Positions 1-6,324 of a stretch of DNA of 7,352 nucleotides are shown here, in pieces. How positions within the stretch are numbered: position 1 is the first letter of the stretch; each line of letters begins with the position of its first letter. Below the pieces are notes generated by a model, which was not told the DNA's origin, did not search any database, and saw only the letters and a program-made list of their open reading frames with translations. Where the stretch lies: assembly GCA_024223125.1 (NCBI GenBank), contig JAAEOP010000231.1:1-7352 (forward strand), in the 5' to 3' direction. Source of the DNA: Chloroflexota bacterium. GTDB lineage: Bacteria; Chloroflexota; Anaerolineae; Promineifilales; Promineifilaceae. Position numbers and translations under genes: made by a program.

Positions 1-112
1 ACAAAATTGCTTCGTTCAAATTGAGAATTATGCACATTTAAGATGGACATGGAGCGACTCCTGAGTAGGATAGTAATAAACTAACCTACCGGTTCCAACA
101 GGAGTACGCCCC

Positions 113-564
113 ATGCTTACCCGTATTTTACACAATTCTGACCATCTGTATTCATTCTTTTTAACAACTTAAACTTAGACTTGTCTCAACCACAACAGCA
201 ACACATGCTTAATATGGCTGATGCATTGTTGGTCTGTGAAGATACCAAGACCCTGGCTGCTCTACAACGGCAGTTCGTGCAAGCGCCTGATGCTTCTAAC
301 ATGGCCGATTTTCTACGAATCAGTCCTTGGCAAACTTACGGCACACGCGATTCGCTCCGTGAATATCAGGTTGACCGATTGGTAACGGAAGCCGAAAGAG
401 CCAATGTGCCACAGTTCATCTACATTTCGCCGCTTGAATCGAAAATGGGAGAAGAAAGGTGGAAATGGCAATTGAAACAGAGGATGTTGACCTCGTATTG
501 CAACATTTCCTACGTTTGGAAGCCGAACCCGCATAAGCTTGATTTGCTGCCGCTTGTACGCTGA
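113..564 (+). pseudogene. Transposase N-terminal fragment, frameshifted and truncated
   Basis: Translation should begin at ATG 113, which has an AGGAG Shine-Dalgarno at 100-104 with 8 nt spacing. This frame reads MLTRILHNSDHLYSFF and then hits a stop at 170. The following frame (from about 160) continues smoothly as NNLNLDLSQPQQQHMLNM and then ADALLVCEDTKTLAALQRQF, the style of an IS4/IS701-family DDE transposase N-terminus (recognised from memory, not searched). One missing T in the T-run 158-162 would restore a single frame. The TTG at 181, the first start codon in the second frame, is not the native start. Similarity fades after about 435 (FIYIS, then PLESKMGEE). The frame stops at 564 after about 145 residues, against roughly 400 for the family, so the catalytic acidic residues are mostly gone. 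It is surely not functional. Confidence 0.7.
465..536 (+). other. 24-codon open frame with a ribosome-binding-like site
   Basis: An ATG at 465 follows AAAGGTGG-like purines (455-462) and opens a 23-residue frame, MAIETEDVDLVLQHFLRLEA..., ending at TAA 534-536. It overlaps the decayed transposase in another frame. I do not recognise it. It may be a piece of foreign sequence joined at the deletion point of the insertion sequence, or chance. Confidence 0.15.
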
Positions 565-577
565 CGGGGTTCAAAAC

Positions 578-640
578 ACACTCTTTGAAGCCCGATTATT
601 GGCGTACGCCTTTTGAAAATTACAGAGTGTCTATTTTTTT
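578..640 (+). terminator. Possible terminator-like hairpin after the transposase remnant
   Basis: ACACTCT (578-584) pairs with AGAGTGT (624-630) and is followed by CTA and seven T (634-640). The 39-nt loop contains a perfect 10-nt palindrome, GGCGTACGCC (601-610), which could form its own arm. The long loop makes it weak as an intrinsic terminator. It could equally be terminal structure of the insertion sequence. Confidence 0.25.
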
Positions 641-656
641 GTTAAAAGTGCGATTT

Positions 657-914
657 TCGCCAATGTCGAGTAACGAGTTCAAAGGTGCGCTGACAGAGTT
701 GGAAGACCCCCTTACAGATGAGATTGTCTTTCTCTTTCATCCCCGCTAACAACGATGGCGTGACCATTTTGTCTGGAATGCCGCCGATGTCCGAATTGAA
801 AGCTTGACGGCCGTTGATCGCGTTACCATCATATCCCTTAAGATAAACAATGAAGTGTTTGTTAACACTCGACAGAACTGGGTCAGCGCTGGCTGGCATC
901 CACCGGAGCGATAG
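657..914 (+). pseudogene. HNH endonuclease family protein, C-terminal remnant with in-frame stop
   Basis: In one + frame the sequence reads MSSNEFKGALTELEDPLTDE, IVFLFHPR, stop (TAA 747-749), QRWRDHFVWN, then RIESLTAVDRVTIISLKINN and ends NWVSAGWHPPER at TAG 912-914. This matches, from memory, the C-terminal part of small HNH-endonuclease-family proteins: the CNxxKG turn at the end of the HNH fold, then E/DP..GEIV.LFHPR..RW.DHF..., then a hydrophobic Asn-rich stretch, then GWHPP. The upstream histidine-bearing HNH segment is absent; the frame meets the presumed end of the insertion sequence at about 651-660. The cysteine expected before the Asn is Ser here. With no catalytic part and a nonsense codon, it is a dead gene. 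It carries one ACGGCCGT (807-814) like the resident genes. It converges on the VWA gene, 15 nt away. Confidence 0.72.
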
Positions 915-929
915 TTTACTCTAACCTTG

Positions 930-2699
930 TTACTGCTCGGCCGAAATGGAGAGGTAGACATTGCTGATGGACGCGGGATCGGCCGAAAATAGTCGGCCGC
1001 CGGTTACATTTGCCATGCGTTCCAGTACAGAAGTATCGGCCGCGTCGCCAAAAGCGATGGGGTAAATTCGGAAACCATCCGCCTCTGCATTGGCGGGTAG
1101 ACAGGTGGCAAACATCTGGTTTTCGGTAACAGTCCCAACCGTATCTTCCCCATCAGACAACAATACGATGCCGTAAAGGCGGGATTCTCCAGCTTGCCGG
1201 TCTTCTTCGGCCAGAACGGCCGTTTGTTTAGCGGCCGCGCACACACTTTCATAAAGGGCCGTGTTGCCGTCCGCAATCAGCCCATCTACCCGTTGTGACA
1301 AGCCTTCCACCGCATCCCCCACCCGCGCCGGTTCCGCCAATGTAGAGACATCACCGTTGAAAATCATCAATCCGACTTCATCGTTAGCGTCCAGACGGCC
1401 GAGGAACTCATTGGTCGCCGTGCGGGCTGTGCTAATGCGCTCCCCATCCATACTGCCAGACACATCCAATACGACGATGATGGTGGCTTTGCGTTTGGTA
1501 ATGTTGAATAGATCAATAACGGCATTGCTAATATCCGCATTGGGGCTAGGCAAGGCGGTGACGGTTGAGGGGTTCACACGTGGATCGGTCCCCTTTTCCA
1601 ATGTAAGAGGATCGTGGAGGGGAATGTTGGCGTCTAACGGCCGTAAAAAATTATCAATCGCCATTTCCTGCTGTTCTTTGGACAGGAGGTAGTCACGGAA
1701 AACGGCCGCCGCTTCCGCCTGCTCAGCATCCACCCAATCCGCATTATCCAGAATGCAGTACGGGTGATCAGCCCAAATAGTGCCGCCCGATGGGAAGATA
1801 AAAGCCAGCGGGAAGGTCAGTTCGTCCCCTCGTTCAATGTTGAAGCGGACGGTGTCTGCTTCGGGCACGGCGGCGGTGTGCAAGTAGCTGGGGCCTTGCC
1901 GGGCCATCGCTTCTAACAGGGCGGGGGCTTGACGGCCGTATTTGCTCGTCACCTGTTCTAAATCTTGCATCGCTTCTTCTACTTCCGGGGTGTAAATATC
2001 AGCCGCTGTCAGGGTATCTGTTTTGCCTGTGATGCCGTAGACAAAACCGGTCATCGAAAGTAAACCAGAGTTGGAGTAGCCGGGATGGGTGTGCCCAAAA
2101 CGGAACTGACCCCATTCGGGACGGCCGTAACTGGCCCACCCGTCTGGATCAGCGGCCAACTCCACAATTGTATCCCAGCCAATGGGAGTATCTGGCCAGC
2201 CTAATGTTTCGGCCATCGGCCGCCACATAGCAAACCCCAATGGGGCATAAATGGTAGCCTGACATGCTTCACTGGCAATCGGTTTATTGTTGCGTTGGCG
2301 CCATGTTTCGTTGGCCTGCTCTACCCAGGATTTGTCGCCGGGACTCCAGGCTATGGGCTGCAAACTGCCATCCATAATGGCATTCATTGAGCCGCCGGAG
2401 GTGACATGAGAAACCTGGGCGACAATGGGACGGCCGCTATCGGTACTCAGCCCCGCATCATTGAACTGGACTACAATCTGATCCAGCCAATTTCGTTTGG
2501 TGTTAGAGGAGGCGACTGTGACCAAGACCGCATCGCCGGGGATGTTTTCCGGTAGTTCGGATACGTTCTCTCCAGATTGTGGGTCGGCCGTGGTTAAATT
2601 TTCGCTCAGACGGTTGATAAATTGAAAGCCGATAAATGCCCCTACCAGACACAATGCGGCCAGAATAATGATGACAAAAACGACTCGTGTGCGATCCAT
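930..2699 (-). CDS. Membrane-anchored substrate-binding and VWA domain fusion protein
   Basis: The 589-residue product starts at ATG 2699, preceded by GGAGG (2704-2708) at a tight 4-nt spacing; an upstream ATG at 2756 would add 19 residues encoded by a repeat and is unlikely. Residues 6-27 form one strongly hydrophobic helix after DRTR. There is no clear lipobox, so it is probably an uncleaved anchor with the rest outside the membrane. Residues about 57-370 resemble an extracellular solute-binding domain of the SBP_bac_11 type (AVLVTVASSNTKRNWLD, GTIWADHPYCILD). Residues about 405-585 are a von Willebrand A domain with an intact MIDAS: DVSGS (D412, S414, S416), T480 in DGNTALYES and D516 in LLSDGED, so it should bind a divalent cation. 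Annotated substrate-binding plus VWA fusions exist in Actinobacteria and Chloroflexota; their ligand is unknown to me. It has its own promoter, separate from the ATPase upstream. Confidence 0.88.
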   Translation of the reverse strand: MDRTRVVFVIIILAALCLVGAFIGFQFINRLSENLTTADPQSGENVSELPENIPGDAVLVTVASSNTKRNWLDQIVVQFNDAGLSTDSGRPIVAQVSHVTSGGSMNAIMDGSLQPIAWSPGDKSWVEQANETWRQRNNKPIASEACQATIYAPLGFAMWRPMAETLGWPDTPIGWDTIVELAADPDGWASYGRPEWGQFRFGHTHPGYSNSGLLSMTGFVYGITGKTDTLTAADIYTPEVEEAMQDLEQVTSKYGRQAPALLEAMARQGPSYLHTAAVPEADTVRFNIERGDELTFPLAFIFPSGGTIWADHPYCILDNADWVDAEQAEAAAVFRDYLLSKEQQEMAIDNFLRPLDANIPLHDPLTLEKGTDPRVNPSTVTALPSPNADISNAVIDLFNITKRKATIIVVLDVSGSMDGERISTARTATNEFLGRLDANDEVGLMIFNGDVSTLAEPARVGDAVEGLSQRVDGLIADGNTALYESVCAAAKQTAVLAEEDRQAGESRLYGIVLLSDGEDTVGTVTENQMFATCLPANAEADGFRIYPIAFGDAADTSVLERMANVTGGRLFSADPASISNVYLSISAEQ

Positions 2700-2703
2700 G
2701 ATG

Positions 2704-2708
2704 CCTCC
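2704..2708 (-). promoter_or_regulatory. Shine-Dalgarno GGAGG for the VWA gene
   Basis: GGAGG lies 4 nt before ATG 2699 (minus strand aatttggaggcatcATG). It decides the start against the in-frame ATG at 2756. Spacing is shorter than the usual 5-9 nt. Confidence 0.6.
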
Positions 2709-2717
2709 AAATTGATT

Positions 2718-2745
2718 GCAGAATGCGGATTGCGGAATGTGGAAT
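2718..2745. repeat. Four imperfect tandem heptamers in the leader of the VWA gene
   Basis: Plus strand: gcagaat, gcggatt, gcggaat, gtggaat, four copies of a GCGGAAT-type unit. They lie in the predicted untranslated leader between promoter and Shine-Dalgarno. An adjoining attgatt (2711-2717) may be a decayed fifth copy. The function is unknown; such short arrays can vary by slippage. Confidence 0.6.
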
Positions 2746-2792
2746 GAAACCTGCATCCCTGATTATCTACTGTCTATTTTGTTCGTTTGTAG

Positions 2793-2822
2793 ATTATAGG
2801 CGACTATGTGAAGGTGGGGCAA
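2793..2822 (-). promoter_or_regulatory. Predicted sigma-70 promoter of the VWA gene
   Basis: On the minus strand a perfect TATAAT (2798-2793) stands 18 nt after TTGCCC (2822-2817), a 4/6 match to TTGACA. It sits between the ATPase stop and the VWA start, pointing at the VWA gene. Transcription would begin near 2786 and give a leader of about 87 nt. Confidence 0.55.
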
Positions 2823-2832
2823 TGGGGAGATG

Positions 2833-5187
2833 TTATTCATGGTAACGTAGCAGGCGCATACCGTTCAGGGAAACGAGGACTGTGCCTCCTTCATGGCCGA
2901 GGACGGCCGCTGGCAACGGCAAATCGCGGAAGATGATCAGCAGAATCATGACAACGATGGCTGAGATGGCAAAGGTGAGATTGACAACCAATGTATGGCG
3001 GGTTTGTTTGCTCAGGCCAATGACGTAGGGAATGTTTTGCAAATCGTCGCCCATAAGAACGATGTCGGCCGTTTCCAAAGCCACATCTGTCCCCGCCGCG
3101 CCCATGGCCATGCCAATATCGGCCGCCGCTAAAGCCGGAGCGTCATTGACCCCATCCCCTACCATAATGGTGGGGCCAAATTTTTCTTGTACGCGGCGTA
3201 CGGCCGTGACCTTATCTTCCGGCAGTAATCCGGCATATACATCATCTACACCCACTGCCTGGGCAATGTATTGGGCCACCCGTTCATCGTCGCCGGTGAG
3301 CATGACAATATGTTCAATCCCTTTTTGGCGCAAATCTTCAATCATCTGGGGTGCATCGGGGCGCAAAACGTCAGCATAAGCAATGACACCCAATACACGG
3401 CCGTCCCCTTCCACCACCACACTCGTTTTCCCTTCATTTTGATAAGTAGCAACCAATGCCTGTGCTTCCACCAAACCTTTTAGCTGCTGGTTGTCAAACA
3501 ATCTATTATTGCCTACTCGAATTTGACGGTCATTAACCATTGCCCGCACCCCTTTACCAGTGATGGATTGGAACGCGGTCACTTCAGGTACGGTTAGATT
3601 TCGTGTTTTGGCAGCGTTTAGGGTAGCTTGGGCCAGAGGATGTTCTGATTTGGATTCAACGGCCGTCGCCAGCGCCAACAAATCATCTTCAGAAATATCC
3701 CCTAACGGGTGAATGTTTGTCACTTGCGGTTTGCCGATGGTCAGCGTACCCGTTTTGTCGAAGGCAATCACTTTGATAGCGGCCGCATTTTCCACATAAA
3801 TGCCCCCCTTAAATAAGACACCGCGCCGCGCCCCATTACCGATGGCCGACAAAACGGTAGCGGGGGTGCTGATGACAATGGCGCAGGGGGAGGCAGCCAC
3901 CAAAATTGTCATTGCTTTGTAGAAGGCGGCATCAAAGGGCACATTAAATAAGGCTGGCGGAATAACAATAAATAGGGCCGTCAGGATGATGACGCCGAGG
4001 GCATAATATTGTTCGGCCGTGTCAATAAAGCGTTGTGTTTCGGCCTTTTCGCTGCGGGCTTCTTCCACCATTTGAATCAATCTGGCGATGGTGGAATCTT
4101 TGGCTAATTTTGTGACGCGCACATCCAGGCTGCCAGTCTGGTTAATGCTGCCGGCAAAAATTTGGTCACTGCTTTGTTTGGCAACGGGTATAGATTCGCC
4201 GGTGATGGTGGATTGGTCCAGGCTGCTTTCCCCGGCAACCACGACGCCGTCCAGGGCAATACGGTCGCCTGGTTTGACAATCATCATATCACCAATGGCT
4301 ACTTTTTCGATAGGCATCTCTATTTCGTGGCCGCCGCGTTGAATTCTGGCAGTAGACGGCCGTAAGGCCATCAAAGATCGAATCGCATTCCGGGTACGAT
4401 CCATGGCGAAATCTTGCAGCACATTGGAGAGGGAAAAGAGGAAAAGCAGCATTACCCCTTCAAATGGTTCACCCACAAGAGCCGCACCCAATGCGGCCAA
4501 AATCATAAGCAAATCCACGTCAATCGTTTTCTGACGCAGCGATTCCAGTCCCCCTTTCAGGCCATAATAACCGCCAAAGATGTAGGCAGCGGCGTACAAT
4601 CCAACCACAAACCAAATGGACGCGCCCTGATTTGCGGCCGTCAATCCGGCAAACATGGCGATGAAGGTGATGAGGGTGAAAATGGCTTCGGGGCTGCGGC
4701 GGAACCATTCCCAAATCTGGCGTTTTGTAGTCGGTAATGGGGGGGCGACGGCCGTGTCGCTGGCCGACGGAGCGACATCCACACCCATCTGGCTGATGTG
4801 TCGGCTAATAGCCTGGGGATTTGTTTGCGAATCGTCATAGGCGATGGAGAGTGCGCCGCCGATGTAGCTGGCGGAGACACGTTGAACGCCGGGCAGGCGC
4901 CCCACCCGCCGCTCTAAACCCATCGCGCATGATTCACAGGCACGGCCGCCTTGCCGCCCCAAACGGAAGGTGCATTTTTGCCATCTCTGTTGTAACAAAG
5001 GGGACATTTCCTGAGACAGCGCCGCTACCCGGCCAGCGTCAATTTGATCTGGATCGTAATCAATTGCCAGTTTGTTTTTTTGGGGGTCCAGGTTCACCTG
5101 AACAATACCCTGTTCATCTGTCAATAAATGGCTAACGACTTCAGCGCAGTTTTCTTCGTCCTGGCGGTTTTGCTCATTCATGTTCAT
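2833..5187 (-). CDS. P1B-type heavy-metal-transporting ATPase (P1B-4-like, Co/Zn/Fe export)
   Basis: The 784-residue product is a complete P-type ATPase that exports a transition metal at the expense of ATP. Residues 72-135 form a heavy-metal-associated fold with C84-ESC-C87. Residues 14-60 look like a second such fold without CxxC. Membrane segments lie near 168-186, 190-209, 225-240, 243-260, 397-413, 424-450, 733-753 and 757-779. The actuator motif TGES starts at 329, the phospho-acceptor is D477 in DKTGTLT, the nucleotide-domain HP is H516-P517, and the hinge GDGVND is 677-682. The ion-site motifs are SPC (433-435), not the CPC of CopA/CadA, and HEGGT (765-769). These mark the P1B-4 group (CoaT, CtpD, PfeT), linked to cobalt, zinc or iron. 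That group usually lacks an N-terminal metal-binding domain, so the CxxC is unusual. There is no strong Shine-Dalgarno; ATG 5181 is an alternative start. It follows the methyltransferase by 22 nt, probably in one operon. Confidence 0.93.
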   Translation of the reverse strand: MNMNEQNRQDEENCAEVVSHLLTDEQGIVQVNLDPQKNKLAIDYDPDQIDAGRVAALSQEMSPLLQQRWQKCTFRLGRQGGRACESCAMGLERRVGRLPGVQRVSASYIGGALSIAYDDSQTNPQAISRHISQMGVDVAPSASDTAVAPPLPTTKRQIWEWFRRSPEAIFTLITFIAMFAGLTAANQGASIWFVVGLYAAAYIFGGYYGLKGGLESLRQKTIDVDLLMILAALGAALVGEPFEGVMLLFLFSLSNVLQDFAMDRTRNAIRSLMALRPSTARIQRGGHEIEMPIEKVAIGDMMIVKPGDRIALDGVVVAGESSLDQSTITGESIPVAKQSSDQIFAGSINQTGSLDVRVTKLAKDSTIARLIQMVEEARSEKAETQRFIDTAEQYYALGVIILTALFIVIPPALFNVPFDAAFYKAMTILVAASPCAIVISTPATVLSAIGNGARRGVLFKGGIYVENAAAIKVIAFDKTGTLTIGKPQVTNIHPLGDISEDDLLALATAVESKSEHPLAQATLNAAKTRNLTVPEVTAFQSITGKGVRAMVNDRQIRVGNNRLFDNQQLKGLVEAQALVATYQNEGKTSVVVEGDGRVLGVIAYADVLRPDAPQMIEDLRQKGIEHIVMLTGDDERVAQYIAQAVGVDDVYAGLLPEDKVTAVRRVQEKFGPTIMVGDGVNDAPALAAADIGMAMGAAGTDVALETADIVLMGDDLQNIPYVIGLSKQTRHTLVVNLTFAISAIVVMILLIIFRDLPLPAAVLGHEGGTVLVSLNGMRLLRYHE

Positions 5188-5209
5188 TTCTCATACCATT
5201 GGTTGAGTT

Positions 5210-6055
5210 TCATTTAGGTTTGGCGGCAACAGCGGCGATATGCCCCGTCACGCCAATAACTGACGGCTCATCTTCCAGCCAACGAACGGCTTCGAGTACT
5301 CGCTTCCGACGTACAGGATCGTTCCATTGTTCATCCAGATTTTGCAGAAATACGGCCGCGCCCTCAACAGCCAGAATCTTCTCAACCGTAAAACCAGCGA
5401 CGGCCGTCTCCCGTTCCAACTCCAGCGGGTGATGAAAGAATGACGTTGTGAAGTAACCCGACTTGCTTGTTGGATTGCGATGTTGACCGTCAGTAAGATC
5501 GCGTTTGGCAATTTGGACAAAATCCGCGTCCTCGAAAAAGCCATCAATCAAGCCGGAAAATGTGGAAGCGAACTGGGAGATTCCCACTGCAATTAGCAAA
5601 CCGCCCGGCTTTAGTACGCGAAACGCTTCTCGCAATGCTATTAGGCGGTCAGAACGCTCGGTGAGATGGTAAAGGGGGCCAAGCAGTAAGACGACATCGG
5701 CATAATTGTCTGAAAACTCAAGCGCCCGCGCGTCCCCAAGTGTGATTGAGCGAAGTGGAAATTCCGGTTGTCGTTGAGAGGCTTGTCTCGCTTGTTCCAG
5801 GTGAAGCGGCATGGGGTCAATCAAATGGACTTCATACCCTTTTTGGGCCAGCCAACAAGCATAAGCGCCAGGCCCCCCGCCTACATCTAAAATAATTGTG
5901 GGCGGGTTAGGCAAATAGCGGCCGATAATCTCCTGGGTGCGGAGAAACTCTAACTCTCCTTCGGCGCCGGAAAGACGAGCAGCCTCTCGTCCTCTTCCGT
6001 AGTAATAGGCTATCTCTTCTGAAAGTAAGGTCTGTTCATTCTCTTTGTTTTTCAT
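5210..6055 (-). CDS. Class I SAM-dependent methyltransferase
   Basis: The 281-residue product has a complete Rossmann-type methyltransferase core. Motif I IILDVGGGPG is at 54-63 and the acidic residue after strand 2 is D80 (VHLID). LGDARALEF near 106 and YADVVLLLGPLYHL (118-131) follow, then VLKPGGLLIAV (147-157). The region after about 160 (FFEDADFVQ, SGYFTTSFFHHPLELERE) is a typical variable substrate segment with the C-terminal strand pair GHIAAVAAKPK. The substrate cannot be told; small molecules are usual for this UbiE-like (Methyltransf_11/25) class. I place the start at ATG 6055 (MKNKENEQ). A GTG at 6106 would add 17 residues that look like the tail of another protein family, and no strong Shine-Dalgarno supports either. 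It is followed after 22 nt by the metal ATPase, so co-transcription is likely although a functional link is not obvious. Confidence 0.88.
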   Translation of the reverse strand: MKNKENEQTLLSEEIAYYYGRGREAARLSGAEGELEFLRTQEIIGRYLPNPPTIILDVGGGPGAYACWLAQKGYEVHLIDPMPLHLEQARQASQRQPEFPLRSITLGDARALEFSDNYADVVLLLGPLYHLTERSDRLIALREAFRVLKPGGLLIAVGISQFASTFSGLIDGFFEDADFVQIAKRDLTDGQHRNPTSKSGYFTTSFFHHPLELERETAVAGFTVEKILAVEGAAVFLQNLDEQWNDPVRRKRVLEAVRWLEDEPSVIGVTGHIAAVAAKPK

Positions 6056-6088
6056 CTTCAACCATAAGTTAACAGATTCATGCTTGCA

Positions 6089-6157
6089 GTGGTAAAAGGT
6101 CATCACGGCTTCGTTGAACTGCTGCGGCCGTTCGACGGGAGTCGCATGATGCGAACC
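6089..6157 (-). pseudogene. Possible alpha/beta-hydrolase C-terminal remnant
   Basis: In the same frame as the methyltransferase, upstream of its start, the minus strand reads G, SHHATPVERPQQFNEAV, MTFYH. This resembles the end of an alpha/beta hydrolase, where the catalytic His in a G-x-x-H-x-x-P-x-E-x-P context is followed by a final helix (F..AV..F). A TAA lies at 6178-6176, and nothing upstream in this frame continues the fold. There is no stop before the methyltransferase, so the fragment is fused in frame to it. It contains one CGGCCG (6125-6130). The assignment is from memory and the fragment is short. Confidence 0.4.
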
Positions 6158-6303
6158 GGGTCTGTATACAAGACATTATCGAAAATAATTTTTTTGATAG
6201 AATTAACAAGATTAACAGGATGAAATAATCCTGTTAATCCCGTCCAATTTCTTATTTCCGATAAGGTTGACAGATCAATGTTGTTAAGGCGTTGTTTGGG
6301 CAT
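6103..6303 (-). CDS. Doubtful 66-residue ORF, perhaps a gene remnant
   Basis: ATG 6303 has a good Shine-Dalgarno (AAGGA, 6315-6311, 7 nt spacing) and follows the VOC stop by 21 nt, as a third operon gene would. The product begins MPKQRLNNIDLSTLSEI and then runs through the ATTAACAGG repeat and the out-of-frame hydrolase remnant to a TGA at 6105-6103. I recognise no domain. The first 20 or so codons may be the true beginning of a gene whose body was replaced by the repeat; the rest is probably not a protein. Confidence 0.22.
   Translation of the reverse strand: MPKQRLNNIDLSTLSEIRNWTGLTGLFHPVNLVNSIKKIIFDNVLYTDPVRIMRLPSNGRSSSTKP
6202..6239. repeat. ATTAACA(A/G)G direct repeat with a perfect 12-bp hairpin
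   Basis: attaacaag (6202-6210) and attaacagg (6211-6219) are tandem 9-mers. GATTAACAGGAT (6210-6221) and ATCCTGTTAATC (6228-6239) form a perfect 12-bp stem with a 6-nt loop. No T-run follows on either strand within a few bases, so it is not a classical terminator; it resembles the ATTAACAGGAT-type extragenic palindromes found scattered in many environmental bacterial genomes (from memory). It could still stabilise or stop the upstream VOC transcript. Confidence 0.65.
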
Positions 6304-6324
6304 ACGTGTTTCCTTTTCGGCCGT

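Larger units (their letters stand above)
23..660 (+). mobile_element. Decayed, internally deleted insertion sequence (IS4/IS701-like)
   Basis: The stretch holds an N-terminal transposase fragment preceded by a strong ribosome binding site, and it ends where HNH-endonuclease-like coding sequence begins. Possible terminal inverted repeats are 23-42 (gagaattatgcacatttaag) and the reverse complement of 641-660 (gcgaaaatcgcacttttaac). They share about 13 of 20 positions, including GCAC.TTTAA, so the ends are only tentative. A full element of this type would be well over 1 kb, so roughly the second half, including the catalytic core, is missing. No CGGCCG motif occurs inside it, unlike the resident genes to the right. 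The transposase assignment is fairly firm; the exact ends are not. Confidence 0.5.

Noticed and set aside
852..867. Hairpin AGTGTT-TGTT-AACACT as a terminator for the VWA gene
   Set aside because: Only six base pairs, no following T-run on the minus strand, and it lies within the HNH remnant coding sequence.
642..899. 85-residue minus-strand ORF
   Set aside because: The plus strand of the same DNA reads as an HNH-family tail, and the minus-strand product has no recognisable pattern or clear ribosome binding site.
1261..1692. 143-residue plus-strand ORF inside the VWA gene
   Set aside because: It is antisense to a domain-complete coding region and its Ser/Pro/Arg-rich product is typical of a reversed coding frame.
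2718..2745. Tandem heptamers as a CRISPR array
   Set aside because: Units are 7 nt with no spacers; no cas genes are present.
3032..5135. Several plus-strand ORFs of 61-115 residues opposite the ATPase gene
   Set aside because: All are antisense to an intact P-type ATPase with every expected motif; none has a plausible ribosome binding site with a recognisable product.
5199..5547. ORFs on both strands overlapping the methyltransferase C-terminus
   Set aside because: They are shadows of a continuous methyltransferase frame; low-complexity Ser/Arg/Thr composition.
5210..6055. Methyltransferase as an arsenite methyltransferase partnering the metal ATPase
   Set aside because: The conserved cysteine set of ArsM is not present and the ATPase is P1B-4-like rather than an arsenic pump.
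6210..6239. The 12-bp hairpin as an intrinsic terminator
   Set aside because: No T-run follows the stem directly on either strand; the T7 at 6189-6195 is on the wrong side for plus-strand transcription and reads as A7 on the minus strand.
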